A stretch of DNA of 64,000 nucleotides from the NCBI RefSeq assembly GCF_020564935.1, contig NZ_JAJCXB010000043.1, positions 1-64,000 of the forward strand, given 5' to 3'. Positions 26,323 through 35,824 of this stretch are shown piece after piece. Below the pieces are notes generated by a model. That model searched no databases. It worked only from the letters and a program-made list of their open reading frames with translations, and had not been told where the DNA came from. Source of the DNA: Streptomyces pinistramenti. Lineage in GTDB: Bacteria; Actinomycetota; Actinomycetes; Streptomycetales; Streptomycetaceae. The position numbers and the translations under genes are program-made. Every line of letters starts with the position of its first letter. Within the stretch, counting starts at the first letter, position 1.

Positions 26323-27846
26323 GTGGACAGGGAGCCGAACACCCGTCTTGCGGACCTTTTCGGCCTGGCGGGCTGGTCCAAGGGAGAGCTGGCGAGAATG
26401 GTCAACCGGCAGGCGGCGGCCATGGGCCATCCGCAGCTGGCGACCGACACCTCGCGAGTGCGTCGCTGGATCGACATGGGGGAGACCCCCAGAGATCCGG
26501 TCCCCAAGGTACTGGCAGCCCTGTTCACCGAGCGCCTCGGCCGTGTCGTAACCATCGAGGACCTCGGGTTCGCCCGAACCGGTCGCTCGGGGAGACGGCA
26601 GGCCGCGGACGGTCTGCCGTGGGCGCCCGAACGGACCGCAGCGGTCCTCACGGAATTCACGGGAATGGACCTCATGCTCAACCGACGCGGCTTGGTGGGC
26701 GCGGGCGCTGCGCTCGCCGCGGGCTCCGCACTCACCGGCGCCATGTACGACTGGCTCCACACCGACCCGGCCCTGCCGGCCGACTCCTCACCCGCCCACG
26801 ATCCGTACGCCGCCGACTCCTTCGACCAGATCGGCTTCGACCGCTACGAGGCGGCCCCCGTGGGGTCGCAGGAAATCGACGCCCTGGAGCGCTCCGTCGA
26901 GGTGTTCCGCGCCTGGGACGCGGCCCGGGGCGGCGGCCTCCAGCGCAAGGCCGTGGTCGGCCAGCTCAACGAAGTGGGCGGCATGCTCGCCTACCACCAC
27001 CCCGACCATCTCCAGCGCAGGCTCTGGGGGGTGGCGGCCAACCTCGCGGTGCTGGCCGGCTGGATGTCCCATGACGTGGGCCTGGAGCCGACCGCCCAGA
27101 AGTACTTCATCATCGCCGCGCACGCGGCGCGGGAGGGCGGCGACCGCCCGCGCGCGGGAGAAGCGCTCTCCCGCGCCGCCCGCCAGATGGTGCACCTGGG
27201 ACGGCCCGACGACGCACTCGACCTGATGAACCTCGCCAAGTCCGGTTCGGGCGAGGCCACTCTGCCGCGCACCCGCGCCATGCTGCACACGATCGAGGCA
27301 TGGGCGCAGGCGTCCAAGGGGAACGGCCAGGCGATGCGCCGCACACTGGGTGAGGCCGAGGAGCTGTTCGTCTCCGACAACGGCGATGTGCCGCCGCCGA
27401 GTTGGATGCAGATGTTCGACGAGGCGGATCTGCACGGCATGGAGGCGCTCGCGTACCGCACCCTCGCCGAGCACGAACCGTCGGCGGCGAAGATCGCCCA
27501 GAGCCACGCCAAGCAGGCCCTGGAGCTGCGGGCGGGCGGCCGCCAGCGTTCGCAGATCTTCGACTACATCTCGCTGGCGTCGGCCTGCTTCATCGGCGAC
27601 GACCCCGAACAGGCCGACCGATACGCCCGGTTGGCGCTGGTCTCCATCGGGGAGAACTCCTCGCATCGCACCTGGGACCGGCTGCGCGAGATGTACAGGC
27701 TCACCGGGCAGTACGCCGGCTACCCGAAGATCCAGGACCTGCGCGCCGAGATCAAACACGTCCTGCCGAAGGCGAAGCCCAAGGCGAAGGTGCCGGCGCC
27801 CACGCCGGATCTGGATGCGCGGTTCGGCAGGAACTTCACGGTCTGA
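26323..27846 (+). CDS. nsdA: NsdA-like regulator of differentiation and antibiotic production
   Basis: 507 aa from a GTG preceded at 7 nt by GGGGG; upstream codons have no good start. An N-terminal helix-turn-helix-like region (NTRLADLFGLAGWSKGELAR, then RVRRWIDMGETPRDPVP) is followed by an RRGLVGAGAALAAG segment and TPR-like helices (~180-480). This layout matches Streptomyces NsdA, a negative regulator whose loss increases sporulation and antibiotic output in S. coelicolor. The assignment is from remembered sequence and could be a paralogue. The divergent, TTA-containing kinase gene makes this a likely developmentally timed locus. Confidence 0.7.
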   Translation: MDREPNTRLADLFGLAGWSKGELARMVNRQAAAMGHPQLATDTSRVRRWIDMGETPRDPVPKVLAALFTERLGRVVTIEDLGFARTGRSGRRQAADGLPWAPERTAAVLTEFTGMDLMLNRRGLVGAGAALAAGSALTGAMYDWLHTDPALPADSSPAHDPYAADSFDQIGFDRYEAAPVGSQEIDALERSVEVFRAWDAARGGGLQRKAVVGQLNEVGGMLAYHHPDHLQRRLWGVAANLAVLAGWMSHDVGLEPTAQKYFIIAAHAAREGGDRPRAGEALSRAARQMVHLGRPDDALDLMNLAKSGSGEATLPRTRAMLHTIEAWAQASKGNGQAMRRTLGEAEELFVSDNGDVPPPSWMQMFDEADLHGMEALAYRTLAEHEPSAAKIAQSHAKQALELRAGGRQRSQIFDYISLASACFIGDDPEQADRYARLALVSIGENSSHRTWDRLREMYRLTGQYAGYPKIQDLRAEIKHVLPKAKPKAKVPAPTPDLDARFGRNFTV

Positions 27847-28013
27847 CGCGATGAAGGACACCGCAGCCGCCGACGCCGTGTGCGCCGGCCACCGGGCGCC
27901 CCGGGCCGCTCACTTACCGCCCCGCGCCCGTACGACCGGCACACCCCCGCCACTTACCGCCGCCTGCCGCCTGTCCGGTGTGCCCCCTCCTGCCGGCATC
28001 CGTCCCGTGGTGG

Positions 28014-29462
28014 TCAGGTGCTCACCCTGGCGACCAGCACACATGCGTCGTCCTCACGCTCGGCTCCGCCGAATTCCTCGATGGCGATGCGGATGCAGTC
28101 CTGCGCGCTGCGGGCGGCCGTGAACCGCGGTGCCAGCGCGAGCAGTTGTTCCGTGCCCTCGTGGGCGGCGTCCGTGCCGTGGACGCGGCGCGGCAGCAGA
28201 CCGTCGGTGTGCAGAACGAGCAGATCGCCGGGCTCCAGCTGCTCGGTGCGCTGGCCGTAGTCCGCGCTCGACGTGGCCCCGAGCAGTACGCCGTCCGGCG
28301 GGTCCAGCGCGCGTCCCGTGCCGCCGCGGAACAGCAGCGGCGCGGGGTGCCCGGCCTGGGCCCACTCCAGCAGGCGGGTGGCGGGGTCGAAGCGGCAGCA
28401 CACCGCGCTGCCCAGGGCGGGCTGGGCAGCGGTGTCCAGAAGCTGGTTGAGGAAGCCCATCAGCGGTCCGGGCCGGTGGCCTGCCACGGCCATGCCGCGG
28501 AGCGCGCCGAGCACCATCGCCATGCCCGATGTGGCGGTGGCGCCGTGCCCTGTGAGGTCGCCGACGCTCAACAGCGTGGTGCTGTCCGGGAGTTGCAGGG
28601 CGTCGTACCAGTCGCCGCCGATCAGTGCGCTGGTGGCGGCCGGGAGGTAGTGCCCGGCGAGGTCGAGCGAGACCGGGCCGCCCTGCGGGAAGCGGAGCGG
28701 GCCGCGCCACGGAGGCAGCACGGCCTCCTGGAGCTCGACCGCGAGCCGGTGTTCGGTCCGCGCGGCGTGCCGCTGGCGCTGGAGCGAGTCACGGGTCTCG
28801 CACACCGCCCGCTGGCTGCGGCGCAGCTCGCTGACGTCCCGCAGCACCGCCCACATGCAGGCCGTGCCGCCGTCGGCGTCGAGCACCGGCTCGCCCGCCA
28901 TGTGCACGGTGCGCACGCTCGCGTCGGGCCGCACGATCCGGAATTCGCCGTCGATCGGCCGCCCGTCCACCAGGCAGTCGGTCACCATCGTGGCGAGCCC
29001 TTCCTGGTCATCGGAGAAGACCAGCGACGGCAGCTCGTCGAGGGTGAGCGGGCCTTCGGCGGGCTCCCTGCCGAACATCGTGAACAGCTCGTCCGACCAG
29101 CTCGCCTCGTCCGTCAGCAGATTCCACTCGGCGCTGCCGACCCGGCTCAGCAGCGAGCCGCGCCGGTGCTCCTCGGGCGCGGGCGGTGCGGCGTACGCGC
29201 CCTCGTCCGCGCCGTCGGCGGGCAGGCCCTCTCTCAGCTGGTCGAGATGGCCGTCGAGATCGTCGAGGTGGTGGACGGCGAGATCGCACAGCGCGCGCTG
29301 CCAGCGCAGCTGCGGATCGGCGGTCACATCGACGGTGGCCGACGATTCGCGTACGGCGTCGAGGCCGCCGCGCAGGCGGCGGGCCTGCGTGATGAGCGCA
29401 TCGACGGTGTCACGCTCGGGTGGCTGGGCGGCTGGGTGGTCCGCGGAGCGGGGGGACGGCAT
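28014..29462 (-). CDS. PAS-domain PP2C (SpoIIE-type) phosphatase
   Basis: 482 aa from the ATG at 29462 with CACGGAGAACAC upstream; a longer frame adds 34 unlikely residues. A helical N-terminus precedes a PAS domain (~110-225, with SWSDELFTMFG and FRIVRPDASVR). The PP2C/SpoIIE domain (~265-480) keeps its metal-binding Asp residues in IGGDWYDAL, VGDLTGHG, LHTDGL and REDDACVL. Such phosphatases dephosphorylate anti-anti-sigma factors in partner-switching control. No kinase domain is fused, and no anti-sigma gene is adjacent. It is convergent with nsdA. Confidence 0.88.
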   Translation of the reverse strand: MPSPRSADHPAAQPPERDTVDALITQARRLRGGLDAVRESSATVDVTADPQLRWQRALCDLAVHHLDDLDGHLDQLREGLPADGADEGAYAAPPAPEEHRRGSLLSRVGSAEWNLLTDEASWSDELFTMFGREPAEGPLTLDELPSLVFSDDQEGLATMVTDCLVDGRPIDGEFRIVRPDASVRTVHMAGEPVLDADGGTACMWAVLRDVSELRRSQRAVCETRDSLQRQRHAARTEHRLAVELQEAVLPPWRGPLRFPQGGPVSLDLAGHYLPAATSALIGGDWYDALQLPDSTTLLSVGDLTGHGATATSGMAMVLGALRGMAVAGHRPGPLMGFLNQLLDTAAQPALGSAVCCRFDPATRLLEWAQAGHPAPLLFRGGTGRALDPPDGVLLGATSSADYGQRTEQLEPGDLLVLHTDGLLPRRVHGTDAAHEGTEQLLALAPRFTAARSAQDCIRIAIEEFGGAEREDDACVLVARVST

Positions 29463-29820
29463 GTGTTCTCCGTGATCAGGCGGCGCCGGGCCACGGCGTG
29501 TCCTGTCCCTGTCCGCAGGACGCGCCCTGGGGCTGGCATGAGGGCCGGGTGACGACTGTTGCACAGCCTGCGACGGACCGTAAGGGCTTTGGCATGACCC
29601 GATACGGTGGTGCTAGGGGCATATGCCAGCGGCCTTCATGGTGCATCACGGGGCCGAATCGGCGGAATGACAGATTCCAGGCTAGGCTGCGGCCGCCGCC
29701 ACGCTGATGAGCCCGCCGATCCACGGTGGGAACGAGGCATACGGCCCGCGGTCACCGGCAAGAATGCCGGTCAGCGGAAATCCCGTTGCCAGCCTGTCCC
29801 CCGCACCGGATGCTGACCTC
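29463..29820. other. Intergenic region (358 bp), divergent promoters
   Basis: This gap separates the divergent phosphatase and HEAT-like genes. It is richer in A+T than the surroundings around 29575-29650 and contains several short ATG-led frames without coding character. A TTGGCA at about 29589 with a TAGGGG further on is a weak promoter candidate. I see no RNA gene or large repeat. Confidence 0.4.
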
Positions 29821-31245
29821 ATGTTCGATCCAGACATAGCGCCCAGTGGCACCCTGCTCGGCCTCCTTCAGCGAGGCCGCGGCGACGGGACACTGCATGC
29901 CCTCGCGGCGCCGCGGGCCGAGGCGCTCGCGGCACTCAACGACAGCGTGCTGCGCGATCCCCGGCGTGACTGGCAGGTCGAGAACCGCTCCTTGTACTAC
30001 GCGCGCCTCTACATGCAGCTCGACGGCGGGCTCGAAGAGATCGAACGGCACCTCTTCCGCCCCGACGACCGCATCGACACCGGCGAGGAACGCACCGGCC
30101 TCGCCCTGTCCGTACTGGGCCACCTCGCCGCCTACGGCAAGGACGCCGCCCGCCTGCTGCTGCGCAGCTACGCGGCGGCAGGCAGCAACTGGCGCTGGGC
30201 CCTGGACGAGCTGGCGCTGCGCGACGACGATGCCGGCCTCGCGGGCCTGGCCCCCGCCGTCCTGGCCCGCTTCCCCGCCACTCCCGAGGGCGAGGCCGAG
30301 CTGGCCGCGGCGGTGCGTGACGCCTTCGAGCCCCGCCCCTGGCGTCTGTGGGCACAGGACCCCCGCTACGCGGACCGGCTGGCCGCCGCGGGCGAGCAGG
30401 GCTCCTTCGACCGCTGGCAGCGGCAGCTGCGCCCGCGCGGCCCGCGGCCCGGCTGGAGCGTGACCGAAGTGCTCCAGTGGGCACAGGACGGCCTGGAGAT
30501 GGGGCAGGACGAGGGCCGGCACATCGCCGCCGCCCGCTGCCTGGCCGCCGTCGTCGGCCCCGCCGACCACCCGCAGCTGCTGGCCGCCGCGCGCAGCGGT
30601 CCCGACGCGGCCCGTGCCGCCGTACACCACCACCTCGCCGACCGCGGCGATCCCGACGCCCTCGACCTGATCGGGGCCGCGGCCTGCGACCCCACCGCGA
30701 GTGCACAGCTGGTCGCCGCCGCCCTGGCCGCGTTCGCGCGGATGCGCAGTGCCGCCGCCGTCGGACGGGCCCGCGTCTGGGCCCGGAGTGACGACCGGCT
30801 CGGCGCAGCGGCCGCCGCCGTGCTCGCCCGCCGGGGCGCCGCACGGGACGCCGATGCGGTGCTGGCCGCGCTGCGCCGCACGGTGTGCACCGAGGGCCCG
30901 GACGCGGACGGGCTGTGGGAACTGGTCGACGGCGTCGGCCGCCTCGGCGTGGCCTGCGCCGCCCCCGTCCTGCGGCACGTCTACCGCGAGACGTCCTCAT
31001 CCCACCTGCGCGGGCGGGCGGCCGGGGCGCTCGCCGCCACCGATCCCGGCTTCGCCGCGGGCTTCGCCGTCGAATGCCTCTGGGACTGCGAGGAGACCAC
31101 CAGGGAGCTGGCCGCCCGGCACGCCGCGACCGGCGACGACCGGGTCGTCGAACAGCTCCGCAGGCTCGCCGCCGACCCGGCGGAGGAGGCCGAGGTACAG
31201 ACCGCGGTCCGCAGCAGATTCGGCCCGGACGCCTCGGCGGTCTGA
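29821..31245 (+). CDS. HEAT-like repeat protein
   Basis: 474 aa from the ATG at 29821, chosen because the preceding in-frame residues are irregular. The protein is almost wholly alpha-helical and rich in Ala, Arg and Leu, with recurrent 30-40-residue helical pairs such as AARCLAAVVGPADHPQLLAAA and GRAAGALAATDPGFAAGFA typical of HEAT/Armadillo-type solenoids. No catalytic motif is visible. Likely a protein-protein scaffold; function unknown. It ends about 70 bp before the oxoprolinase gene, which has its own leaderless-type promoter. Confidence 0.72.
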   Translation: MFDPDIAPSGTLLGLLQRGRGDGTLHALAAPRAEALAALNDSVLRDPRRDWQVENRSLYYARLYMQLDGGLEEIERHLFRPDDRIDTGEERTGLALSVLGHLAAYGKDAARLLLRSYAAAGSNWRWALDELALRDDDAGLAGLAPAVLARFPATPEGEAELAAAVRDAFEPRPWRLWAQDPRYADRLAAAGEQGSFDRWQRQLRPRGPRPGWSVTEVLQWAQDGLEMGQDEGRHIAAARCLAAVVGPADHPQLLAAARSGPDAARAAVHHHLADRGDPDALDLIGAAACDPTASAQLVAAALAAFARMRSAAAVGRARVWARSDDRLGAAAAAVLARRGAARDADAVLAALRRTVCTEGPDADGLWELVDGVGRLGVACAAPVLRHVYRETSSSHLRGRAAGALAATDPGFAAGFAVECLWDCEETTRELAARHAATGDDRVVEQLRRLAADPAEEAEVQTAVRSRFGPDASAV

Positions 31246-31303
31246 GCCGCGTACGACGCGGGGGCGCACGGCGGCGCCCCCTGGCGCGTCCGGCGTCCGC
31301 TGC

Positions 31304-31315
31304 CACAATGGCCGG
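31304..31315 (+). promoter_or_regulatory. Leaderless promoter of the fused oxoprolinase gene
   Basis: CACAAT (31304-31309) lies 6 nt before the ATG at 31316, with CTGGCG 17 bp further upstream as a weak -35. There is no ribosome-binding sequence. The operator shared by the pxp and DUF969 promoters is not present here. Confidence 0.4.
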
Positions 31316-34300
31316 ATGACCGGACGCTGGGAGTTCTGGATCGACCGCGGTGGCACCTTCACGGACGTCGTCGGCAGACGGCCGGACGGGCAGCTGGTCA
31401 CCGGGAAACTGCTCTCGCACCACCCGGAGCGCTACCGCGACGCCGCGGTGGCCGGTATCCGGATGATGCTGGGCCTCGGCCCGGACGAACCGGTGCCCGC
31501 CGCGCAGGTGTCCGTCGTCAAGATGGGCACCACCGTCGCCACCAACGCCCTTCTGGAGCGCACCGGCGAGCCCACCGTCCTGCTCACCACCGAAGGCTTC
31601 CGGGACGCGCTGCGCATCGCCTACCAGAACCGGCCGCGGATCTTCGACCGGCACATCGTGCTGCCCGACGCGCTGTACGAGCGGGTCATCGAGGTCCCCG
31701 AACGGGTGGACGCACACGGCGGATTGGTCCGGCCGCTGGACGTGGCGGCGGTCCGCGCGGCGCTGCTGCGGGCCCGCGCCGACGGGCTGCGCAGCGCGGC
31801 CGTCGTCCTGATGCACGGCTACCGTTACGCCGCTCATGAGAAGGTCGTCGCCGATCTCGCGAGGCGGGCCGGGTTCACGCAGGTCAGCTGCTCGCACGAG
31901 GTCAGCCCGCTGATGAAGCTGGTGCCCCGTGGCGACACCACCGTCGTCGACGCCTACCTCTCCCCGATCCTGGGACGCTACGTCGACGAGGTGGCGGCCC
32001 AACTGCCCGGCATCCGGCTGATGTTCATGCAGTCCAACGGCGGGCTGCGGCAGGCGGAGCACTTCCGCGGCAAGGACGCGGTGCTGTCGGGACCGGCCGG
32101 CGGCGTGGTCGGGATGGTCCGCTCGGCCGCCGAGGCGGGGCCGGGCCACGACCGGGTGATCGGCTTCGACATGGGCGGTACGTCGACCGATGTCTCGCAC
32201 TACGCGGGCGAGTTCGAGCGGGTCTTCGGCAGCGAGGTGGCCGGGGTGCGGATGCGGGCGCCGATGATGAACATCCACACCGTCGCGGCCGGCGGCGGAT
32301 CGGTGCTGCACTTCGACGGCCGCCGTTACCGCGTAGGCCCCGACTCGGCGGGCGCGGTCCCCGGGCCCGCCTGTTACCGCAGGGGCGGGCCGCTGACCGT
32401 CACCGACGCCAACGTCATGCTCGGCCGGGTACAGCCGGACCACTTCCCCGCGGTCTTCGGACCCGGGGGCGATCAGCCGCTGGACGCCCAGGCCGTACGG
32501 GACCGGTTCGCCGAGCTGGCCGCGCGGGCCGCCGATGCCGTGGGCGACGACCGCGGGCCCGAGGACGTCGCGGCCGGCTTCCTGGACATCGCCGTGCTCA
32601 ACATGGCCAACGCGGTCAAGAAGATCTCCGTCCAGCGCGGCCACGACATCACCCGCTACACGCTCACCAGCTTCGGCGGCGCGGGCGGCCAGCACGCCTG
32701 CGCGGTCGCCGACGCGCTCGGCATCTCCGCCGTGCTCGTCCCGCCGCTCGCCGGTGTGCTCTCCGCGTACGGCATCGGCGTCGCGGACGCCACCGCGATG
32801 CGCGAGCGGGCCGTCGAGACGGAACTCACCGGCGAAGCGGCGGCCGGCCGGGTGCGCGCGGTCTGCGACGACCTCGCCCGGCAGACCCGGCGCGAACTCC
32901 TCGACGACGGCGTGCCCGAGGAGAGCATCACCACCCGCGCCCGGGTCCTCATCCGCTACGCCGGCACGGACGCGGCCATCGGCGTCCCGCTCGCAGGCGC
33001 CGCCGAGATGGCCGCGGAATTCGTCCGCACGCACCGGGCCCGCTACGCCTTCACGATGGACAAGCCGCTGGTGGCCGAGGCGGTGTCGGTCGAGGCGATC
33101 GGCGCCGCCGGGGGCGCGCAGCGGCGTGACGTGCGCCCTGCCGCGCGCACCGGGGAACTACGGCCTGCGGCGACGGTGCGGATGTACGCACAGGGCGCCT
33201 GGCGGGACACCGCGCTCCACTTGCGTGCCGCACTGGCCGCAGGGGACACCCTCGACGGACCCGCGCTGATCGCCGAGGACGACGCGACCACGGTCGTCGA
33301 ACCGGGCTGGCGGGCGACCGTCGGCGACCGCGGGCACCTCCTGCTGCGCCGCAGCGCACCGCGCCCCGGCACGGCCGCCGTCGGCACCGGCGCCGACCCG
33401 GTGATGCTGGAGGTCTTCAACAGCCTCTTCATGGCCATCGCCGAGCAGATGGGGGTGCGCCTGGAGAACACCGCGCACTCCGTCAACATCAAGGAGCGGC
33501 TCGACTTCTCGTGCGCCCTCTTCGACGCCGAGGGCAATCTGATCGCCAACGCCCCGCACATTCCCGTGCACCTGGGCTCGATGGGCGAGTCCATCAAGGA
33601 GGTGCTGCGGCGCCGCGGGGACGGGATGCGGCCCGGCGATGTGTACGCGGTCAACGACCCGTACCACGGTGGCACCCACCTGCCGGACGTCACTGTCGTC
33701 ACGCCGGTCTTCGACGACGCGGGCCGCGAACTGCTCTTCGTGGTGGCCTCCCGCGGCCACCACGCGGAGATCGGCGGGATCACCCCGGGCTCGATGCCGG
33801 CCTTCAGCCGCACCATCGGCGAGGAGGGCATCCTCTTCGACAACTGGCTGCTGGTCCGCGACGGCGAGCTGCGCGAACGCGAGACCCGCGAGCTGCTCGG
33901 GTCCGGCCCGTATCCGTCGCGCGCGCCGGACGTCAACATCGCCGACCTGCGCGCCCAGATCGCCGCCAACGAGAAGGGCATCGAGGAACTGCGCCGAATG
34001 ACGGGGCAGTTCGGCCTGGACGTGGTGCGCGCGTACATGCGGCACGTCCAGGACAACGCCGAGGAGTCGGTGCGCCGGATCATCGCCGGGCTCTCGGACG
34101 GCAGCTGCGACTACGAGACCGACGGCGGGGCGCACATCAAGGTGGCGCTGACCGTCGACCGCGCCGCCCGCAGCGCCGTACTGGACTTCGCCGGCACCTC
34201 GCCGCAGCAGCCGGGCAACACCAACGCGCCCCGCTCGGTGGTGATGGCCGCGGTGCTCTACGTCTTCCGCACCCTGATCGCCGAGGACATCCCGCTCAAC

Positions 34301-34930
34301 AGCGGCTGCCTCAAGCCCGTCGAGGTGCGCGTACCGGACGGCTGCATGCTGGCGCCCGTGCATCCGGCCGCGACGGTCGCGGGGAACGTCGAGACGTCCC
34401 AGTCGGTCACCGGCGCGCTCTACGCCGCGCTGGGCGTCCAGGCCGAGGGCTCGGGCACGATGAACAACCTCACCTTCGGCAACGACCGGGTGCAGTACTA
34501 CGAGACGGTGGCCAGCGGCTCGGGCGCGGGCGACGGCTTCGCCGGCACCGACGCCGTGCAGACCCACATGACCAACTCGCGGCTGACCGACCCCGAGGTG
34601 CTGGAGTGGCGCTACCCGGTGCGGGTGGACGCCTTCGCCGTACGGTCCGGGAGCGGCGGGGCCGGCCGCTGGCCCGGCGGCTGCGGCGTCGAGCGGCGGC
34701 TGCGCTTCCTGGAACCGATGACCATCGCCCTCCTCACCGGGCACCGCAGGATCCCGCCGTACGGGATGGCAGGCGGCGCACCGGGAGCGCTGGGGGCCAA
34801 CAGCCTGCGGCGCGCCGACGGCAGCGAGGAGCAGCTGGCGGGCTGCGACGCGGCCGAGGTCGGCGTGGACGACGTCCTGGTGATCCGGACGCCGGGCGGC
34901 GGCGGGTACGGCGAGCCGGAAAAGGGCTGA
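31316..34930 (+). CDS. Fused HyuA-HyuB hydantoinase/5-oxoprolinase
   Basis: 1204 aa. Residues 1-~690 are the HyuA part: IDRGGTFTDVVG at 9-20 and GFDMGGTSTDVSHY at ~283 are the two ATP-binding signatures of the Hydant_A_N and Hydantoinase_A domains. Residues ~697-1204 are the HyuB part (EVFNSLFMAIAEQMG to GGYGEPEKG). The single-chain form resembles eukaryotic 5-oxoprolinase, which opens 5-oxo-L-proline to glutamate with ATP, but N-methylhydantoinase and related activities are also known for the family. The pxpABC, pcp and DUF969/979 genes alongside favour 5-oxoproline. It is convergent with pxpC 12 nt away. Confidence 0.9.
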   Translation: MTGRWEFWIDRGGTFTDVVGRRPDGQLVTGKLLSHHPERYRDAAVAGIRMMLGLGPDEPVPAAQVSVVKMGTTVATNALLERTGEPTVLLTTEGFRDALRIAYQNRPRIFDRHIVLPDALYERVIEVPERVDAHGGLVRPLDVAAVRAALLRARADGLRSAAVVLMHGYRYAAHEKVVADLARRAGFTQVSCSHEVSPLMKLVPRGDTTVVDAYLSPILGRYVDEVAAQLPGIRLMFMQSNGGLRQAEHFRGKDAVLSGPAGGVVGMVRSAAEAGPGHDRVIGFDMGGTSTDVSHYAGEFERVFGSEVAGVRMRAPMMNIHTVAAGGGSVLHFDGRRYRVGPDSAGAVPGPACYRRGGPLTVTDANVMLGRVQPDHFPAVFGPGGDQPLDAQAVRDRFAELAARAADAVGDDRGPEDVAAGFLDIAVLNMANAVKKISVQRGHDITRYTLTSFGGAGGQHACAVADALGISAVLVPPLAGVLSAYGIGVADATAMRERAVETELTGEAAAGRVRAVCDDLARQTRRELLDDGVPEESITTRARVLIRYAGTDAAIGVPLAGAAEMAAEFVRTHRARYAFTMDKPLVAEAVSVEAIGAAGGAQRRDVRPAARTGELRPAATVRMYAQGAWRDTALHLRAALAAGDTLDGPALIAEDDATTVVEPGWRATVGDRGHLLLRRSAPRPGTAAVGTGADPVMLEVFNSLFMAIAEQMGVRLENTAHSVNIKERLDFSCALFDAEGNLIANAPHIPVHLGSMGESIKEVLRRRGDGMRPGDVYAVNDPYHGGTHLPDVTVVTPVFDDAGRELLFVVASRGHHAEIGGITPGSMPAFSRTIGEEGILFDNWLLVRDGELRERETRELLGSGPYPSRAPDVNIADLRAQIAANEKGIEELRRMTGQFGLDVVRAYMRHVQDNAEESVRRIIAGLSDGSCDYETDGGAHIKVALTVDRAARSAVLDFAGTSPQQPGNTNAPRSVVMAAVLYVFRTLIAEDIPLNSGCLKPVEVRVPDGCMLAPVHPAATVAGNVETSQSVTGALYAALGVQAEGSGTMNNLTFGNDRVQYYETVASGSGAGDGFAGTDAVQTHMTNSRLTDPEVLEWRYPVRVDAFAVRSGSGGAGRWPGGCGVERRLRFLEPMTIALLTGHRRIPPYGMAGGAPGALGANSLRRADGSEEQLAGCDAAEVGVDDVLVIRTPGGGGYGEPEKG

Positions 34931-34942
34931 GCCGCCGCGCCG

Positions 34943-35824
34943 TCAGGAGGTGGCCGGGCCGCTCCGCAGCGGGAGGAAGCGGATCGGCGTGCCCGGTATC
35001 GCCTGTGCCGCCGCGGCCAGATGGCGTTCGGGGACCACGCCGATCACCGGATAGCCGCCGGTGGTGGGGTGGTCGTGCAGGAACAGCACCGGCAGGCCGT
35101 CCGGCGGGACCTGGAGGGCGCCCAACGGCATGCCTTCGCTGGGCAGTTCGCCGGTGCGGGCGCGCTCCAGCGGCGGGCCTTCGGTGCGCAGGCCGATGCG
35201 GTTGCTCGCCGCCGAGACCCGGAACCTGCCGGTGGCCAGGGTGTGCAGTCCCCGGCCGGTGAACCAGTCGTCGCGCGGGCCCGGCAGGAACGGCAGCAGG
35301 AGTTCGCCCGGCGGGCCGGGCTGCGGCACCGCGTCCGCGGCCGGCGGGGGGCCGTACGGCCGCCCGAGCGGCAGCACCGCGCCGTCCGTCAGCGGATCGG
35401 TGCCCAGTCCCGAGAGCAGGTCGGTGGCGCGGCTGCCGAGTTGGGGTTCGGTGTCGATGCCGCCGGCGAACGCGAGGTGGCTGCGCAGGCCGTGGGTGGC
35501 GGGCCCGGCGTCGAGCACCGCGCCGGCCGGGACGCGGACCGCGGCGCCCCAGGGGGCGGGGCGGCCGTCGACGGTTACCGGGCAGGGCGCGCCGGTCACC
35601 GCGGCGACGGTGTCCCGGCGGACCCGTACGGCGCAGCCGGTGAGCGTGGTCTCCAGGGTCGCGGCGGATTCCGGGTTGCCCACCAGGCGGTTGGCCAGGC
35701 GGTGCGCCGGTGCGTCGACGGCGCCCGCGCGCGGCACCCCGAGGTGGGCGTGGCCGGGCCTGCCGAGGTCCTGGACGGTGGTGAGCGCACCGGCCCGCGC
35801 CACGCAGAAGGCATGGTCGGTCAT
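34943..35824 (-). CDS. pxpC: 5-oxoprolinase subunit PxpC
   Basis: 293 aa, biotin-dependent carboxyltransferase-like (AHS2) protein. GALTTVQDLGRPGHAHLGVPRAG at its start and NRIGLRTEGPP and LPSEGMPLGALQVPPDG later are family signatures. With PxpA and PxpB it forms the widespread prokaryotic ATP-dependent 5-oxoprolinase. Its start overlaps the pxpB stop (ATGA), so the three genes are translationally coupled in the order pxpA-pxpB-pxpC. Confidence 0.92.
   Translation of the reverse strand: MTDHAFCVARAGALTTVQDLGRPGHAHLGVPRAGAVDAPAHRLANRLVGNPESAATLETTLTGCAVRVRRDTVAAVTGAPCPVTVDGRPAPWGAAVRVPAGAVLDAGPATHGLRSHLAFAGGIDTEPQLGSRATDLLSGLGTDPLTDGAVLPLGRPYGPPPAADAVPQPGPPGELLLPFLPGPRDDWFTGRGLHTLATGRFRVSAASNRIGLRTEGPPLERARTGELPSEGMPLGALQVPPDGLPVLFLHDHPTTGGYPVIGVVPERHLAAAAQAIPGTPIRFLPLRSGPATS

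Noticed and set aside
29936..33034. 1032-codon open frame on the minus strand
   Set aside because: Antisense to the HEAT-like and oxoprolinase genes, with very high Arg/Gly/Pro content and no domain.
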